Source: an uncultured Draconibacterium sp.
Lineage (GTDB): Bacteria > Bacteroidota > Bacteroidia > Bacteroidales > Prolixibacteraceae
DNA: 64,000 nt
Assembly: GCF_963674925.1 (NCBI RefSeq)
Contig: NZ_OY771647.1
Span: 2,185,501-2,249,500 of the forward strand
Reading direction: 5' to 3'
Shown here: piece by piece, positions 24,718 to 33,583 of the stretch
Layout of the letters: each line of letters opens with the position of its first letter
How positions within the stretch are numbered: position 1 is the stretch's first letter
Made by a program: the position numbers and the translations under genes
Notes under the pieces: generated by a model
What the model was told of the DNA's origin: nothing
What the model saw: the letters and a program-made list of their open reading frames with translations, nothing else
The model's database searches: none

Positions 24718-26469
24718 ATGGATATAGTAAATCTTACAATAGATAATAAACCGGTTGTGGTAAAATCAGGAACCACAATTCTGGAAGCGGCATCGGGTGT
24801 TGGCATGCATATTCCAACGCTGTGCCACATGAAACTTGAAGACCTGAATATTGAAAACAAACCGGGTGGCTGCCGTATTTGTGTGGTAGAGGTGGAAGGA
24901 AGAAGAAACCTGGCACCGGCTTGTTGCACCGATGTGAGTGAAGGAATGAAGATTAACACGCACTCGATGCGGGTGATAAATGCGCGCAGAACGGTTATGG
25001 AGTTGATTCTTTCCGATCATCCTTTTGATTGTTTGATCTGTGCTAAATCGGGTAACTGCGATTTGCAGGATATGGCGCACAATCTCGGAATTCGCGAAAT
25101 TCATTATAAAGGTGAGCAGTCGACTTACCGCGAAGATACTTCACCGGCCATTATTCGCGAGGTGGACAAATGTATTATGTGCCGCCGTTGCGAAACCATG
25201 TGTAACGAAGTGCAAACCGTTGGTGTTTTATCTGCCATTAATCGTGGTTTCGAATCGGTTGTTTCACCGGCTTTCGAAATGAACCTCGATCATTCGGAGT
25301 GTACGTATTGTGGTCAGTGTGTGGCCGTTTGTCCAACCGGAGCATTAACCGAAGTTGACGAAACCGGAAAAGTAATTCGTGCGCTTTCCGATCCTACAAA
25401 AACGGTAATCGTACAAACCGCTCCTGCGGTTCGCGCTGCTTTGGGCGAGGAGTTTGGAATGGAAGCCGGTTCGCTGGTTACCGGAAAACTGGTAGCCGCT
25501 TTGCGCCGTTTGGGTTTCGATCATGTTTTTGATACCGACTTTGCCGCCGACCTTACCATTATGGAAGAAGGAACGGAATTGCTGAATCGTTTGGGAAAAC
25601 ATTTGGCAGGCGATAAAGATGTAAAACTTCCTATTCTTACTTCATGCTGTCCGGCGTGGGTGAAATTCTTCGAACACCAATTCCCGGAAATGAAAGATAT
25701 TCCTTCAACTGCACGATCGCCACAGCAAATGTTTGGTGCTATTGCCAAAACCTATTTTGCCGATCAGTTGGGAATTAAACGCGAGGATTTGGTTGTAGTT
25801 TCGATTATGCCATGCGTGGCTAAAAAATACGAGTGTGGTCGCGATGAGTTTAAAACCAATGATAATCCGGATGTTGATCATGCTATTACAACCCGTGAGT
25901 TGGCAGCACTGATCAAACTTTCAAATATTGAATTTAAATCACTGCCAAACGAAGACTTTGATAATCCATTGGGTGAATCAACAGGTGCCGGAGTAATCTT
26001 CGGAACAACCGGCGGTGTAATCGAGGCAGCAGTTCGTACGGCGTATGAAGTACATACCAAAAAGGAATTACCAAAATTAGATTTTGATGAACTGCGTGGT
26101 ATGGAAGGAATTCGCGAAGCGACTATCGATTTTGACGGCTTGCCAATAAAAATTGGTATCGCCCACGGTTTGGGTAACGCACGTAAACTGCTGGAAGATA
26201 TTCAGGCAGGAAACAGCGAGTTCCATGCCATTGAAATTATGAGCTGTCCCGGCGGATGTATCGGTGGTGGAGGACAACCTTATCATCACGGCGATGCGGG
26301 CATTTTGAAAAAACGACAAGCAGCCCTGTATCAGGAAGACAAGAATAAAACGCTGCGTAAGTCGCACGAGAATCCACATATTATTGAGTTGTATGAAAAG
26401 TTCCTGGGTGAACCGATGAGCGAAAAAGCGCATCATCTGTTGCACACCAAGTATTTCGACAGGACTTAG
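24718..26469 (+). CDS. hydA: [FeFe]-hydrogenase catalytic subunit HydA
   Basis: A 583-residue catalytic subunit that interconverts H+ and H2. Domains in order are a NuoG-like [2Fe-2S] domain (CHMKLEDLN ... GGCRICVVEV ... CCTDV), a His-ligated cluster (HPFDCLICAKSGNCDLQ), two [4Fe-4S] motifs (CIMCRRCETMC, CTYCGQCVAVC) and the H-cluster domain. The H-cluster domain has canonical L1 TSCCPAW (about 308-314), L2 MPCVAKKYE (about 364-372) and L3 SCPGGCIGGGGQP (about 509-521). The C-terminal small-subunit-like tail (KSHENPHIIELYEKFLGEP) is present. All catalytic residues look intact. With the adjacent HydB and HydC it should form a bifurcating or confurcating complex. Confidence 0.95.
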   Translation: MDIVNLTIDNKPVVVKSGTTILEAASGVGMHIPTLCHMKLEDLNIENKPGGCRICVVEVEGRRNLAPACCTDVSEGMKINTHSMRVINARRTVMELILSDHPFDCLICAKSGNCDLQDMAHNLGIREIHYKGEQSTYREDTSPAIIREVDKCIMCRRCETMCNEVQTVGVLSAINRGFESVVSPAFEMNLDHSECTYCGQCVAVCPTGALTEVDETGKVIRALSDPTKTVIVQTAPAVRAALGEEFGMEAGSLVTGKLVAALRRLGFDHVFDTDFAADLTIMEEGTELLNRLGKHLAGDKDVKLPILTSCCPAWVKFFEHQFPEMKDIPSTARSPQQMFGAIAKTYFADQLGIKREDLVVVSIMPCVAKKYECGRDEFKTNDNPDVDHAITTRELAALIKLSNIEFKSLPNEDFDNPLGESTGAGVIFGTTGGVIEAAVRTAYEVHTKKELPKLDFDELRGMEGIREATIDFDGLPIKIGIAHGLGNARKLLEDIQAGNSEFHAIEIMSCPGGCIGGGGQPYHHGDAGILKKRQAALYQEDKNKTLRKSHENPHIIELYEKFLGEPMSEKAHHLLHTKYFDRT

Positions 26470-26470
26470 T

Positions 26471-26901
26471 GGTCATTGGCCATTTGTCAATAGTCATTAG
26501 GATTTAAAAGGTGATTATTATGAAGTTAGAAGATTTAGTTGTTTATAAGCTGGCAATGGAAATTGGAGAAGAAGTATTTGCTATTGTTGATAAATGGGAA
26601 AGCTTTGATAAATGGACAACCGGAAAGCAGTTAGTGGAAGCAGCTGACTCTATGGCTTCAAATATCTCAGAAGGATTCGGGAGATACTTTTTTAAAGAGA
26701 ATAAGCAGTTTCAGTATTATTCCAGAGGATCTCAAAGTGAGACACGAACCTGGCTGCAAAAAGCCAGAAACAGAGACCTGATCGATGAGGTGACTCATCT
26801 TCATTTAATGTCAAAATTGGACGAACTTGGAAAGAGACACAATAGTTACATTAAATCTATTGGGAGCAGCAACAGTGACCAGTAACAAATGACTAGTGAC
26901 C
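26471..26901. mobile_element. Putative four-helix-bundle gene cassette with imperfect terminal inverted repeats
   Basis: The sequence GGTCATTGGCCATTTGTCAA beginning at 26471 (arm of 29 bases to 26499) is the inverse complement of 26873-26901 at 21 of 29 positions; most differences are transitions. The arms bracket the four-helix-bundle gene, and the right arm overlaps its last codons. The unit sits between hydA (stop 26469) and hydC (start 26959) and so interrupts an otherwise tight operon. No transposase is encoded. The cassette interpretation is inference. Confidence 0.55.
26511..26885 (+). CDS. Four-helix-bundle protein (23S rRNA intervening-sequence/Avd family)
   Basis: A 124-residue all-helical protein. 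It starts with the typical KLEDLVVYKLAMEIGEEVF, continues with the family motif QLVEAADSMASNISEGFGRY, and has SRGSQSETRTWLQKARNRDLI before the last helix. This family includes proteins from 23S rRNA intervening sequences and the Avd accessory protein of diversity-generating retroelements. No reverse transcriptase or variable repeat is nearby, so this is an orphan. It is bracketed by inverted repeats (26471-26901) and splits hydA from hydC. Its molecular role is unknown; binding of nucleic acid is plausible from the family. Confidence 0.85.
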   Translation: MIIMKLEDLVVYKLAMEIGEEVFAIVDKWESFDKWTTGKQLVEAADSMASNISEGFGRYFFKENKQFQYYSRGSQSETRTWLQKARNRDLIDEVTHLHLMSKLDELGKRHNSYIKSIGSSNSDQ

Positions 26902-26958
26902 GTCTGTTGAAGAATTGATTTTTTTATTATTTAGAATTAACGAGTTAAACAAACAATC

Positions 26959-27441
26959 ATGCCAAAAATTAAATTAGCAGAGAATACAGTACAACTCATA
27001 AAAGATATTTGTAAGGAGTTTGAAAATAAGGAAAGCGAACTGATAAATGTACTTCACCAGGTGCAAAGCAAATTGGGTTATTTGCCGGCAGAGGTGCAGG
27101 AAGTAATTGCAAAAGAGCTTAAAACATCGGTGGCAAAAGTGTACGGTGTTGTTACTTTTTACAGCTTTTTTACAATGATTCCGCAGGGCGAGAATCCAAT
27201 CTCAATTTGTATGGGAACCGCTTGTTATGTTCGTGGTGCTGAGCAGGTACTTAACGAATTCAAACGCCAGCTGAAAGTAGAAGTGGGTGAGTCGACCGAA
27301 GATGGTAAATTCTCCATTAACTGCCTGCGCTGTGTGGGAGCTTGTGGTTTGGCTCCGGTGGTAACCGTTGGCGAAAAAGTATATGGCAGGGTAGCACCCA
27401 CCGATGTAAAAAAGATTATCGCCGAATATCACAATCGTTAG
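26959..27441 (+). CDS. hydC: [FeFe]-hydrogenase subunit HydC (NuoE-like)
   Basis: A 160-residue thioredoxin-like [2Fe-2S] protein of the NuoE family. An N-terminal helical bundle (VQLIKDICKEFENKESELI ... VAKVYGVVTFYSFFTM) is followed by the cluster domain with cysteines in SICMGTACYVRGAEQ and CLRCVGACGLAPVV. HydC passes electrons between HydB and HydA. It is 490 bases downstream of hydA, separated by the four-helix-bundle cassette, and a strong terminator follows. Usual bifurcating clusters have hydC next to hydB, so the separation here is notable. Confidence 0.92.
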   Translation: MPKIKLAENTVQLIKDICKEFENKESELINVLHQVQSKLGYLPAEVQEVIAKELKTSVAKVYGVVTFYSFFTMIPQGENPISICMGTACYVRGAEQVLNEFKRQLKVEVGESTEDGKFSINCLRCVGACGLAPVVTVGEKVYGRVAPTDVKKIIAEYHNR

Positions 27442-27474
27442 TCGATTGTATAAAATATTGTACTATTGAAATTT

Positions 27475-27506
27475 TCCCTCCGTATTTTACGGGGGGATTT
27501 TTTTTG
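27475..27506 (+). terminator. Intrinsic terminator of the hydrogenase operon
   Basis: CCCTCCGT-ATTTT-ACGGGGGG forms an 8-bp stem with one G-T pair, followed by ATTTTTTTTT. It lies 34 bases after the hydC stop. Confidence 0.85.
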
Positions 27507-27535
27507 ACATGCGATCAAAGGAAGATTGCAATTTT

Positions 27536-27763
27536 TCGTCCGGAAGTTCGGTAAATCTCTGATCTATTAACTATTCCGGACGATTTTCCATCAGTTATTT
27601 CATCCCGGTGTTACACACCGGGTTAATCAGATTCGACGCTTTCAGCGCCATAATAGGTATAGAGTTTAAATCCGTCGGTTCAACTTACTCTTCTAAACGT
27701 AGTAATTCTGCTCCATATCCCGAAGGGATAAAATAAGATTAACCTCGGGTGAAACCCGGGGTT
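27536..27763. repeat. Cluster of GC-rich hairpins in a gene-free interval
   Basis: The 488 bases between hydC and the convergent hydrolase gene hold no gene. They hold several inverted repeats: TCGTCCGGAA/TTCCGGACGA (27536-27583), CCCGGTGT-tac-ACACCGGG (27604-27622), GGCGCTgaaAGCGTC read on the minus strand (about 27635-27649), and AACCTCGGGT-gaa-ACCCGGGGTT (27741-27763). The mixture resembles REP-type dispersed repeats, but no second copy lies in the window. The rest (27764-27929) shows nothing recognisable. Confidence 0.6.
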
Positions 27764-27929
27764 GATGCGTAAGTAAATCAAAGGCGCATTCAATAGTGCT
27801 ATTCAATGCTCAGTCGTTGTATGCGTCTGGTAATCTGATCATTTTTATGAAATGCAGCCGATTGGCTTCACTTGCAATTCTGTTGGTGATTTCCGGAAAT
27901 CATGAAATTTTTTGTAAGAATATTGAAGC

Positions 27930-28709
27930 CTAAGAAGAAATACTTTTAATAAACTGAATACTACGTTCATTAAAAATATCGGGCTGATCGATGTTACAAA
28001 CGTGCCCACTGTTTTTTATAACCTCCAGTTTTGAGTTAAAATGTTTTTTCACCAGGTTTGATACGGTTGGTAAAAACATATGATCGCGGTCGCCCATCAG
28101 ATACAAAACAGGAGCCGATGCTTCTTTAATCAAAAATTCCTGCAAATTGTCTTTGATTTCTGTCGACATGCGCAGCCATTTCTTAAATTCTTTTTCACCC
28201 AAACGAATCGCTTCCCGAATAAACAATTTACGCGATGCAATATCTTTTTTATAGGGAATAAGAATCCATGCATTGATTCTGTACAACCACATGTACGGGA
28301 AAATTGTTTGTAGCAATTTGGCTACCGTAACCAGGGCGTTGATACGCGAGTTAAACTGAACTACAGCACCTCCTAAAATAATTGATTCTGCCCGGCCCGG
28401 AGCCAGTTTGTCCATGGCGCGAATAACAATACAACCCAACGAAATGCCTACCAGATGTGCTTTCTCAATCTTCAGGTGATCCATTGTTTTGATCACATCC
28501 AATGCAATTTCATCAAAAGCATAAATTTCTGCCTGGGTGTATTCTTTTTTCGATTTGCCATGCCCGCGCAGGTCTACCAAAAGCACATTAAAATGCTTTT
28601 TGAATTCGCGCAGTTGCCTAAACCACACAACATTACTTCCCCCGGCGCCGTGTACAAACACCACCCAGGTAAGCGAACTTTTATGTGGAAAAACTTTGTT
28701 GTAAAGCAT
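27930..28709 (-). CDS. Alpha/beta hydrolase
   Basis: A 259-residue alpha/beta-fold hydrolase. It shows the oxyanion-hole segment WVVFVHGAGGSNVVWFRQL, the strand VLLVDLRGHGKSKK and the nucleophile elbow LVGISLGCIV (GxSxG, Ser about residue 95). The acid LYLMGDRDHMFLP and catalytic His in KNSGHVCNIDQPD follow. It is cytoplasmic, with no signal peptide. Substrate cannot be told from the sequence. It is the last gene of a minus-strand group and converges on the hydrogenase operon. Confidence 0.87.
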   Translation of the reverse strand: MLYNKVFPHKSSLTWVVFVHGAGGSNVVWFRQLREFKKHFNVLLVDLRGHGKSKKEYTQAEIYAFDEIALDVIKTMDHLKIEKAHLVGISLGCIVIRAMDKLAPGRAESIILGGAVVQFNSRINALVTVAKLLQTIFPYMWLYRINAWILIPYKKDIASRKLFIREAIRLGEKEFKKWLRMSTEIKDNLQEFLIKEASAPVLYLMGDRDHMFLPTVSNLVKKHFNSKLEVIKNSGHVCNIDQPDIFNERSIQFIKSISS

Positions 28710-28811
28710 GCTGCAAAAATAGAATTATTTCAATATAACAACAAGCTTTGTTTGAGGTTGACTGCAACAGGCAATTATTTTAAGGATTATTAAGAGTTGT
28801 TTATGAATGGT

Positions 28812-29585
28812 TTAAAAATCGGAATAACTGGTTGGGTGGCATAACCAATTGTCGATATGTGAAACGGTATTGGCATAAGCTTTATCGTTTTTTAATTCCT
28901 CCCATTTCGGATCTGTCCTGAATGCCTGCCAAAGTTTTTCATTCGCCTCGATGTTTTTATACGAAGTCATATAAATGAGGTTTGGCATATTTGCTCCGGC
29001 TAAAACTTCGCCAAAAAACACGGGGTTAAAGCCAAGGTTGTTAAATATGGCAAGCTCTCCGCCCTCGTTAAACATCTCAACTTTCTTTTGGTAAAGTTTT
29101 TCGGTAGCTCCCTCGTAACTTCGTATCTGAAAGATCTGTTCCTGTTTTGGCGTGTCGAAAGACGGTTTATGATAATTTGGCATTTCCGAAAATGCTTTTA
29201 AAATAATAGTCTCAACACGCTGAAATGGTGGATTGTCGTGTGCTGCATTAATGTAATCGGCACTTTCGGAATTCAATTCAGTAGCACGGACTTGATTTTC
29301 GAGTTTATCAATTTCGTTCAAGTCGTTTAAAGGAATGAGTACAAATATTTTTTTACCGTAATCCGGATCGGTTTCAATGGGTTTAAAAACTCCAACGTTG
29401 TCAATTCCTGCTTCGTGTGCAGCCTGAATGAAAGTGCTTTTCAGGTAATTGTCAATGCGTTCTTCCTGACCGGGATTGTCTAAACTATATACTTTTATTT
29501 GATAATAGTTGCCGGCAAAGAGTTGTGAAAAAGAAAACAGAGCAATTATAAAAACTGCGATTGAAAGAATTGGTTTAGATTTCAT
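28812..29585 (-). CDS. Exported NIPSNAP-family protein
   Basis: A 257-residue protein with a signal peptide (KPILSIAVFIIALFSFSQLFAG) and two dimeric alpha/beta-barrel repeats. The second repeat is clearly NIPSNAP-like (EQIFQIRSYEGATEKLYQKKVEMFNEGGELAIFNNLGFNPVFFGEVLAGANMPNLIYMTSY). The first (YYQIKVYSLDNPGQEERIDNYLKSTFIQAAHEAG) has the same layout. NIPSNAP proteins of Bacteroidota are often found near sugar or oxidoreductase genes; here it lies 33 bases after an aldo/keto reductase. The function is unknown. Confidence 0.83.
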   Translation of the reverse strand: MKSKPILSIAVFIIALFSFSQLFAGNYYQIKVYSLDNPGQEERIDNYLKSTFIQAAHEAGIDNVGVFKPIETDPDYGKKIFVLIPLNDLNEIDKLENQVRATELNSESADYINAAHDNPPFQRVETIILKAFSEMPNYHKPSFDTPKQEQIFQIRSYEGATEKLYQKKVEMFNEGGELAIFNNLGFNPVFFGEVLAGANMPNLIYMTSYKNIEANEKLWQAFRTDPKWEELKNDKAYANTVSHIDNWLCHPTSYSDF

Positions 29586-29618
29586 TTTTAACGGTTTTTG
29601 GTTTATCGTACTAAGATA

Positions 29619-30806
29619 TTAATTTTTAGCTAATCTGTATTCCGGTTTAAATAATGCCTGATGAGTTTCAGCAAGTAACTCTTTTAATGGAATATGAGCC
29701 GGAATTTTTGTTGTATCTATTTTATCCAGATTTGGTTGTGTTGGAAGTTCACCCGGAAACCAGTGACTTTTTTCATTAAAGGTTTTGTAGCGGTATTTGG
29801 CAAAATCGATCATATCATACGATTTCCAAAGCCGGCGCAAACGCAGCACTTCGGGTATGTTAATCCCCGACGGATCGTTCTGCATATCAAAACCTTCATA
29901 AACAGCATACAGATCATCAAATAAAAAGCTATCCAGTTTTAGTTTTGTTTCGTAATCTGCCCGACTCCATGGCGATGCAGTTGGGAAAATGCCTTTCATT
30001 TCCTCAAAATGTTCTTTTTCTGTTATCCCGAACGAAAGTGTGTGGATGGCCGGATTATTTAAACAAAACCGCGCATTCCACTGAATAGGTGTAAGCGGAT
30101 ATGTGGCGTCTTTTACTTTGGCCGGCGCATTAAATAGCTGGCCGCCTTTATCGTTTGGCGAGATAATGAAAACGCCCATATCGTTCACTTCGGCCATTTG
30201 CACCGCTGCCAGGTTACGCTGGTTGAAATAGTAATAGTGCAGGTTTACAAATTCGAACAAGCCGGTTTCAATGGCACGTACAATCACCTCCATTGGCGCG
30301 TGTGTGCTGAATCCGATATGTTGTATTATGCCTTCTTCTTTTAATTTTAACAGCGCTTCAACCGCTCCTCCGCTTTTGCAGCTTTGCTCCAGTATTTCAG
30401 GGGTGTTTATTCCGTGCCAGCCGTAAAAATCGAGGTAGTCGGTTTGCAAATCGCGCAGCTGGTTTTCAACCATTTCGTAGGTTGCATCAGCTGTCATCGG
30501 GCTTCCTTTGGTCATTAAATGGTACGAAGTACGCGGCATGGCCAATTCTTCATTTAAAATCTTACCATAAACCGTTTCGCTTTTTTTATAGCCCCAGGCC
30601 GTTTCAATGTGGTTGATGCCCGCTTCGAACGCCAGTTGAACCGTATTCAAACATTCTTCAAATGTATCTTCGGGAATTTCTCGTCGCGGATCATCCCAAC
30701 CATGTTTAAAACGCATGCCTCCCAGTGTTATCGTACTCAGGTATTTTTCGGTTTTCCCAAAACGGCGGTATTGCATTCCCTCTTTTTTATTCAGAATTTT
30801 TGGCAT
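29619..30806 (-). CDS. Aldo/keto reductase
   Basis: A 395-residue NAD(P)H-dependent oxidoreductase of the aldo/keto reductase TIM-barrel fold. It begins with the usual MQYRRFGKTEKYLSTITLGGMRF (internal Met about residue 11), has the catalytic-Tyr region NHIETAWGYKKSE, the Lys region YHLMTKGS and the His region YLDFYGWHGIN. About 90 residues beyond the core form a C-terminal extension. No cysteine cluster is visible. An internal start at MQYRRFGK (about 30776) would also be plausible. It is followed on the same strand by the NIPSNAP gene. Confidence 0.88.
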   Translation of the reverse strand: MPKILNKKEGMQYRRFGKTEKYLSTITLGGMRFKHGWDDPRREIPEDTFEECLNTVQLAFEAGINHIETAWGYKKSETVYGKILNEELAMPRTSYHLMTKGSPMTADATYEMVENQLRDLQTDYLDFYGWHGINTPEILEQSCKSGGAVEALLKLKEEGIIQHIGFSTHAPMEVIVRAIETGLFEFVNLHYYYFNQRNLAAVQMAEVNDMGVFIISPNDKGGQLFNAPAKVKDATYPLTPIQWNARFCLNNPAIHTLSFGITEKEHFEEMKGIFPTASPWSRADYETKLKLDSFLFDDLYAVYEGFDMQNDPSGINIPEVLRLRRLWKSYDMIDFAKYRYKTFNEKSHWFPGELPTQPNLDKIDTTKIPAHIPLKELLAETHQALFKPEYRLAKN

Positions 30807-30908
30807 AACAGTGCAATCATTTTTTAACTACGAACCACAAAGGTAGGTTTTTATATATTCTTCGAAATTGAAAGTTGTTTGAAGAAAATGTTAAGCGATA
30901 TGTGAAAT

Positions 30909-30943
30909 AAAAAAGCCCGGAATAGTAAAAAGCTATTTCGGGC
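30909..30943 (-). terminator. Intrinsic terminator of the S9 peptidase gene
   Basis: On the minus strand GCCCGAAATAG and CTATTCCGGGC form an 11-bp stem with one mismatch, followed by TTTTTT. It lies 23 bases after the peptidase stop. Confidence 0.85.
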
Positions 30944-30965
30944 CATCTATTCACTTATCGTGATC

Positions 30966-33395
30966 TTATTTCTTATTTTTTACATATTTCTCCAGCCATT
31001 GGTCCTGTTCCCAAAGCATATGTAAAATCGATTCGCGGGCTGAATAGCCGTGGCTTTCTTTTGGTAGCATTACCAGGCGAACCGGCGCTCCCAATCCTTT
31101 CAATGCATTAAAATAGCGCTCGCTTTGCATTGGGTAAGTTCCCGAGTTGTTATCGGCAATTCCATGAATAAGCAACAGCGGTGTTTTCATTTTATCGGCA
31201 TGCATAAACGGACTCATGTTGTAATAGACTTCCGGTGCTTCCCAATAAGTTCTTTCTTCGCTTTGAAATCCGAAGGGAGTAAGCGTACGATTGTAGGCAC
31301 CGCTTCGGGCAATTCCGGCAGCAAAAAGATCGGAATGAGACAAGAGGTTGGCAGTCATAAAAGCGCCGTATGAATGGCCGCCAACAGCAACACGCTCGCG
31401 GTCGATGTATCCCAACTTGTCAACTGCATCAATGGCTGCTTTTGCGTTTGCCACCAATTGTTCGCGGAAACTGTCGTTGGGCTCTTTATCGCCTTCTCCG
31501 ACAATTGGAAAAGCAGCATCGTCGAGAATTGCATATCCACGAGTTACCCAAAAAATAATCGATCCGTATGACGGGTAAGTAAATGTATGCGGCGAGGAAG
31601 TAACCTGTCCGGCAGTTGATTTATCTTTATACTCGCGCGGATAAGCCCACATTAACATCGGAAGCTTTTCTTTTTTCTCCATGTCGTAACCGGCAGGCAG
31701 ATACAAAGTTCCTGATAAATCCAAACCATCTTCACGTTTGTAATTAATAATCTCTTTGTGTATGTCTGCAATACTTTGGTAAGGATTTTTGAAGAAAGTA
31801 ACCGGCTGCGGTGCGATACGTTTTTTTATGTTTCTGATGTAGTAATTCGGATATTCAGTGCTGGTCTCAACTCGTGTTAGCAGAACTCCTTTTTGCGCGT
31901 CAATAACTCTGGTAATATTTTCCAGGGTTGTTTCTCCGTCGGCACGCCATAACCGTTCAGTTTCTTTTGTTTTTAGGTCAAAGGCATCAAAAAATGGACG
32001 AACTCCTTCAGGAGAATAACCGGGGCCTGTGAGATACAGCGTGTTTTTATCCATCTCGAGCGTGTAAGTTCCTAACTCGTTCTTTGTGGTAACGAATGAC
32101 CCCGGATCGTTATAACGGTCATTTGTGTTGCGGTCGAATAGAATAACCGGATCAACTGACGCATCGCCCGGGCTGAACAAATATGTTTTTTCGTTACGGG
32201 TATTCCACCACTCATCGGTAGCAATAGCAATAGCATCATTTCCCCAGATAACCCGATCAAAGCGTTGTTGTGTTTTTAAAATCGATTTTGGCTCACCAGA
32301 AAACGGGGCATCAAGAGTAAACAATTCGTCTCTAAATTCAACTTCAATGGCCGGATCTCCTTCATCAAGTGCTTTAACGTAACAGATAGTTGCCGGTTTA
32401 TCGGCGCGCCAGCGCAGGCTACGTATTTCTTTTGTGGTTGACATAAAGCCTTTCGGACGTACTTCTTCAAGCGGAACATCACGGATTACTTTTACCAGCT
32501 TGCCCGATTTGTCGTAAATAGTTGTTTTCGAAGGAAAGCGACCATAAGTAACAATGTACGAAAATGGTTCGCCGAGCGTCGAGATCAGAATATATTCACC
32601 ATCTGGAGAAAAACTCATCCCGGTATACATTGCGGTTTCTTTCCATTCCGACTTGTTTCCATCAAGATCAACGGTGTAAAGTGTTGCTTGTGCCAATTGT
32701 TTAAAGTTGAACTCGTCGGCTTTGTCTTTTAGCAAATCCTGGTAAGTTCGGTTTTGAGCTTTTTGTCCATCGCTAACCGAAACTTTTGGGCCGGTTGGTA
32801 TTGCAGTAGATTTGTCAATTAACGGTTTTTTGTCGGCCGGAAGCATTTTTACAAGTAGCTGGTTATTGTCTTCAAACCATTCAAATGCAGAACCAATGTT
32901 TGCGTTCAGTTTGGCACCGGTAAGTTTTTTGCAAACGGCCTCGTTAATATCGAGAACCCATAACTCAACACCTTCGTCAACGGTGTTGGTAAAAGCCATT
33001 TTGCTTTGGTCGGGCGACCATGTAAAATTTGCAAGACGCTCGCTTGTTGGTACATTACTAACTTTAATTTCCTCGGATTCGCCAACTTTCATCAACGAGA
33101 TGTTGGTATAGTAACGCGTTCTGCTACCAATGTTGGTAACCGGGTTAATTCGTAATCCGGCCAAACGCAATTCCGGTTCCGATAATTCGGCAATGCTTTT
33201 AAACTGGTTTCGATGTAACAAAACAATATTTTCGTTTATTGCATCGAAAGCGGCCGAAGGAACTGCCGGAGCATCAATTAATTCCAGAATTTCTTTAGGT
33301 GGTTTTTGGTACTCGATATCTACCTGGGCAGCAGCTCCGTACCAGATGAGGGAAACAATACAAAATGCAGTGAGTTTTTTCAAGTATTTCATCAT
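30966..33395 (-). CDS. Exported S9-family prolyl oligopeptidase
   Basis: An 809-residue secreted serine peptidase. A signal peptide (KLTAFCIVSLIWYGAAAQ) is followed by a beta-propeller region (about 80-530) with repeated strand motifs such as FTWSPDQSKMAFT and SFSPDGEYILIST. A C-terminal alpha/beta hydrolase domain follows. The nucleophile is in VGGHSYGAFMTANLLSHS (GxSxG), the Asp in IADNNSGTYP and the His in KESHGYSARE. It would cleave short peptides in the periplasm or outside the cell. It is monocistronic with its own terminator. Its upstream region (33396-33583) is shared with divergent surE. Confidence 0.92.
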   Translation of the reverse strand: MMKYLKKLTAFCIVSLIWYGAAAQVDIEYQKPPKEILELIDAPAVPSAAFDAINENIVLLHRNQFKSIAELSEPELRLAGLRINPVTNIGSRTRYYTNISLMKVGESEEIKVSNVPTSERLANFTWSPDQSKMAFTNTVDEGVELWVLDINEAVCKKLTGAKLNANIGSAFEWFEDNNQLLVKMLPADKKPLIDKSTAIPTGPKVSVSDGQKAQNRTYQDLLKDKADEFNFKQLAQATLYTVDLDGNKSEWKETAMYTGMSFSPDGEYILISTLGEPFSYIVTYGRFPSKTTIYDKSGKLVKVIRDVPLEEVRPKGFMSTTKEIRSLRWRADKPATICYVKALDEGDPAIEVEFRDELFTLDAPFSGEPKSILKTQQRFDRVIWGNDAIAIATDEWWNTRNEKTYLFSPGDASVDPVILFDRNTNDRYNDPGSFVTTKNELGTYTLEMDKNTLYLTGPGYSPEGVRPFFDAFDLKTKETERLWRADGETTLENITRVIDAQKGVLLTRVETSTEYPNYYIRNIKKRIAPQPVTFFKNPYQSIADIHKEIINYKREDGLDLSGTLYLPAGYDMEKKEKLPMLMWAYPREYKDKSTAGQVTSSPHTFTYPSYGSIIFWVTRGYAILDDAAFPIVGEGDKEPNDSFREQLVANAKAAIDAVDKLGYIDRERVAVGGHSYGAFMTANLLSHSDLFAAGIARSGAYNRTLTPFGFQSEERTYWEAPEVYYNMSPFMHADKMKTPLLLIHGIADNNSGTYPMQSERYFNALKGLGAPVRLVMLPKESHGYSARESILHMLWEQDQWLEKYVKNKK

Positions 33396-33583
33396 TTAAA
33401 TTTTTTAAGAATATATTTATTTGACCAAATTTAGTTTCACATCGTAAAATTTTACGATTCACGACCTTCTGCAAGTTAGATTTAAAATGTTCATGAGTCC
33501 ATACGGAAATGGAAATAGTAGAATAGTTGGTATAAAATTGGTTTGATGCCACAAGATAGTAATTTCTAATTATCTTTGCTTTC

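Noticed and set aside
26511..26885. Diversity-generating retroelement suggested by an Avd-like protein
   Set aside because: No reverse transcriptase, template repeat or variable repeat is in the window; the protein family is broader than Avd.
27342..27554. Open frame on the plus strand over the end of hydC and its terminator
   Set aside because: It overlaps hydC in another frame and passes through the terminator.
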